A stretch of DNA of 64,000 nucleotides, taken from Pseudomonas marvdashtae. GTDB lineage: Bacteria > Pseudomonadota > Gammaproteobacteria > Pseudomonadales > Pseudomonadaceae. Shown in pieces: positions 63,328 to 64,000 of this stretch. The notes beneath the pieces are model-generated. The model worked only from the letters and a program-made list of their open reading frames with translations. It did not search any database and was not told the DNA's origin. Each line of letters begins with the position of its first letter. Position 1 is the first letter of the stretch. Made by a program: the position numbers and the translations under genes. The DNA is taken from NCBI RefSeq assembly GCF_014268655.2, contig NZ_JABWQX020000001.1:186001-250000 (forward strand), written 5' to 3'.

Positions 63328-63362
63328 AAAAAAAAGCCCTGGTTTTTGCCAGGGCCTTTTTT
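63328..63362 (-). terminator. Terminator after metF
   Basis: Arms GCCCTGG and CCAGGGC flank TTTTTG (63336-63355) with A and T runs outside. It follows the metF stop on the minus strand. Confidence 0.85.
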
Positions 63363-63382
63363 GTACCACTGCATTAAGTCAG

Positions 63383-64000
63383 TTAACGCGGCAGTTTGAG
63401 GTTATTCCATACCGCGAGGCTGGGCTCGGCCTGGTTCAGGGTATAGAAATGCAGCCCCGGCGCACCGCCTTGTAACAAACGCTCACACATTTGCGTGATG
63501 ATTTCTTCACCGAAGCTTTGGATGCTGGATGTGTCGTCGCCGTAGGCTTCCAGTTGCTTGCGGATCCAGCGCGGGATTTCTGCCCCGCAGGCGTCGGAGA
63601 AACGCGCCAGCTTGCTGTAGTTGGTGATCGGCATGATTCCCGGTACCACGGGGATCTCGACACCCAGCTTGCGAACGCGCTCGACGAAATAGAAGTAGCT
63701 GTCGGCGTTGAAGAAGTATTGGGTGATTGCACTGTTGGCGCCGGCGTTGGCCTTGCGCACGAAATTGCGCAGGTCATCTTCGAAGTTGCGCGCCTGGGGA
63801 TGCATTTCCGGGTACGCGGCGATTTCGATGTGAAAGTGTTCGCCGGTTTCTTCGCGAATGAACTCAACCAGTTCATTGGCGTGACGCAGCTCGCCACTGG
63901 CCATGCCCATGCCTGACGGCAGGTCGCCGCGCAGGGCCACGATGCGCTTGATGCCGGCGGCTTGGTATTGAGTCAGCAGGTTGCGCAGGTCATCCTTGCT
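63383..64000 (-). CDS. metF: Methylenetetrahydrofolate reductase, C-terminal part, 5' end outside window
   Basis: About 205 codons are present and the frame is open to the window edge (the last visible residues read SKDDLRNLLTQYQAAGIKRI), so the N-terminal third is missing. The enzyme reduces 5,10-methylene-THF to 5-methyl-THF for methionine synthesis with an FAD cofactor. The fragment shows IVALRGD, the ANAGANSAITQYFF motif, PVVPGIMPI and the C-terminal GAPGLHFYTLN, all typical of MetF. Confidence 0.96.
   Translation of the reverse strand, partial: SKDDLRNLLTQYQAAGIKRIVALRGDLPSGMGMASGELRHANELVEFIREETGEHFHIEIAAYPEMHPQARNFEDDLRNFVRKANAGANSAITQYFFNADSYFYFVERVRKLGVEIPVVPGIMPITNYSKLARFSDACGAEIPRWIRKQLEAYGDDTSSIQSFGEEIITQMCERLLQGGAPGLHFYTLNQAEPSLAVWNNLKLPR

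Overview
The window is a high-GC Pseudomonas chromosome segment, most likely from the P. fluorescens group. This rests on gene order recalled from P. aeruginosa (rsmD, M16 peptidases, ftsYEX-rpoH, mtgA, thiSG-trmB, hemW-rdgB, metWX-yggT-proC-yggS-pilT, pyrRBC', tonB-gshB, pilGHIJ-chpA), on protein sequences typical of the genus, and on dispersed palindromic repeats of the kind seen in fluorescent pseudomonads. No database search was possible.

Layout. Positions 1-4757 (minus) hold three M16 peptidase-family genes with rsmD between the first and second; two keep the HxxEH zinc site and one has lost it. Positions 5101-9173 (plus) are ftsY-ftsE-ftsX-rpoH, with a likely sigma-E/AlgU promoter before rpoH. 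Positions 9300-14863 carry mtgA, a DUF423 membrane protein, an OafA-like acyltransferase with an SGNH domain, thiS-thiG-trmB and a DUF3392 protein. Positions 14881-21234 (minus) are housekeeping genes: hemW, rdgB, a DUF4426 protein, metW-metX, yggT, proC and yggS. pilT is divergent from yggS. It is followed by a repeat, an NlpC/P60 hydrolase and a TM2-domain protein.

Positions 23804-29712 (minus) are gshB, a TonB-like protein, algH, ruvX and pyrR-pyrB-pyrC', where pyrC' is a dihydroorotase homologue without its metal ligands. Positions 29938-39937 (plus) are the Pil-Chp chemosensory cluster (pilG, pilH, pilI, pilJ, chpA, chpC) controlling type IV pili. It lacks the methyltransferase (pilK) and methylesterase (chpB) of P. 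aeruginosa, and a 34-bp perfect palindrome lies where pilK would be.

An AT-richer orphan gene (40001-40489) separates this cluster from a complete malonate decarboxylase operon (mdcABCDEGH, transporter genes madLM, convergent regulator mdcR; 40727-48949). MdcA, C, D and E form the enzyme, MdcB and MdcG make and attach its prosthetic group, MdcH primes it with malonyl, and MadLM import malonate.

The remainder contains a hemolysin III protein, a LysR regulator divergent from a DadA-like oxidase plus an orphan amino-acid binding protein, rsmE, bioA, a flavin amine oxidase with a long Pro/Ala/Lys tail, two tandem tiny lipoprotein-like genes, cytochrome b561 plus YceI, an RhlE-like DEAD-box helicase with a long leader, a periplasmic binding protein, a glycosyltransferase-like protein and the 3' part of metF. 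No tRNA, rRNA, insertion sequence, prophage or CRISPR array was seen. The best candidates for something undescribed are the tiny tandem lipoprotein genes, the orphan gene at 40001-40489, the tailed amine oxidase, and the adaptation-free Pil-Chp pathway.
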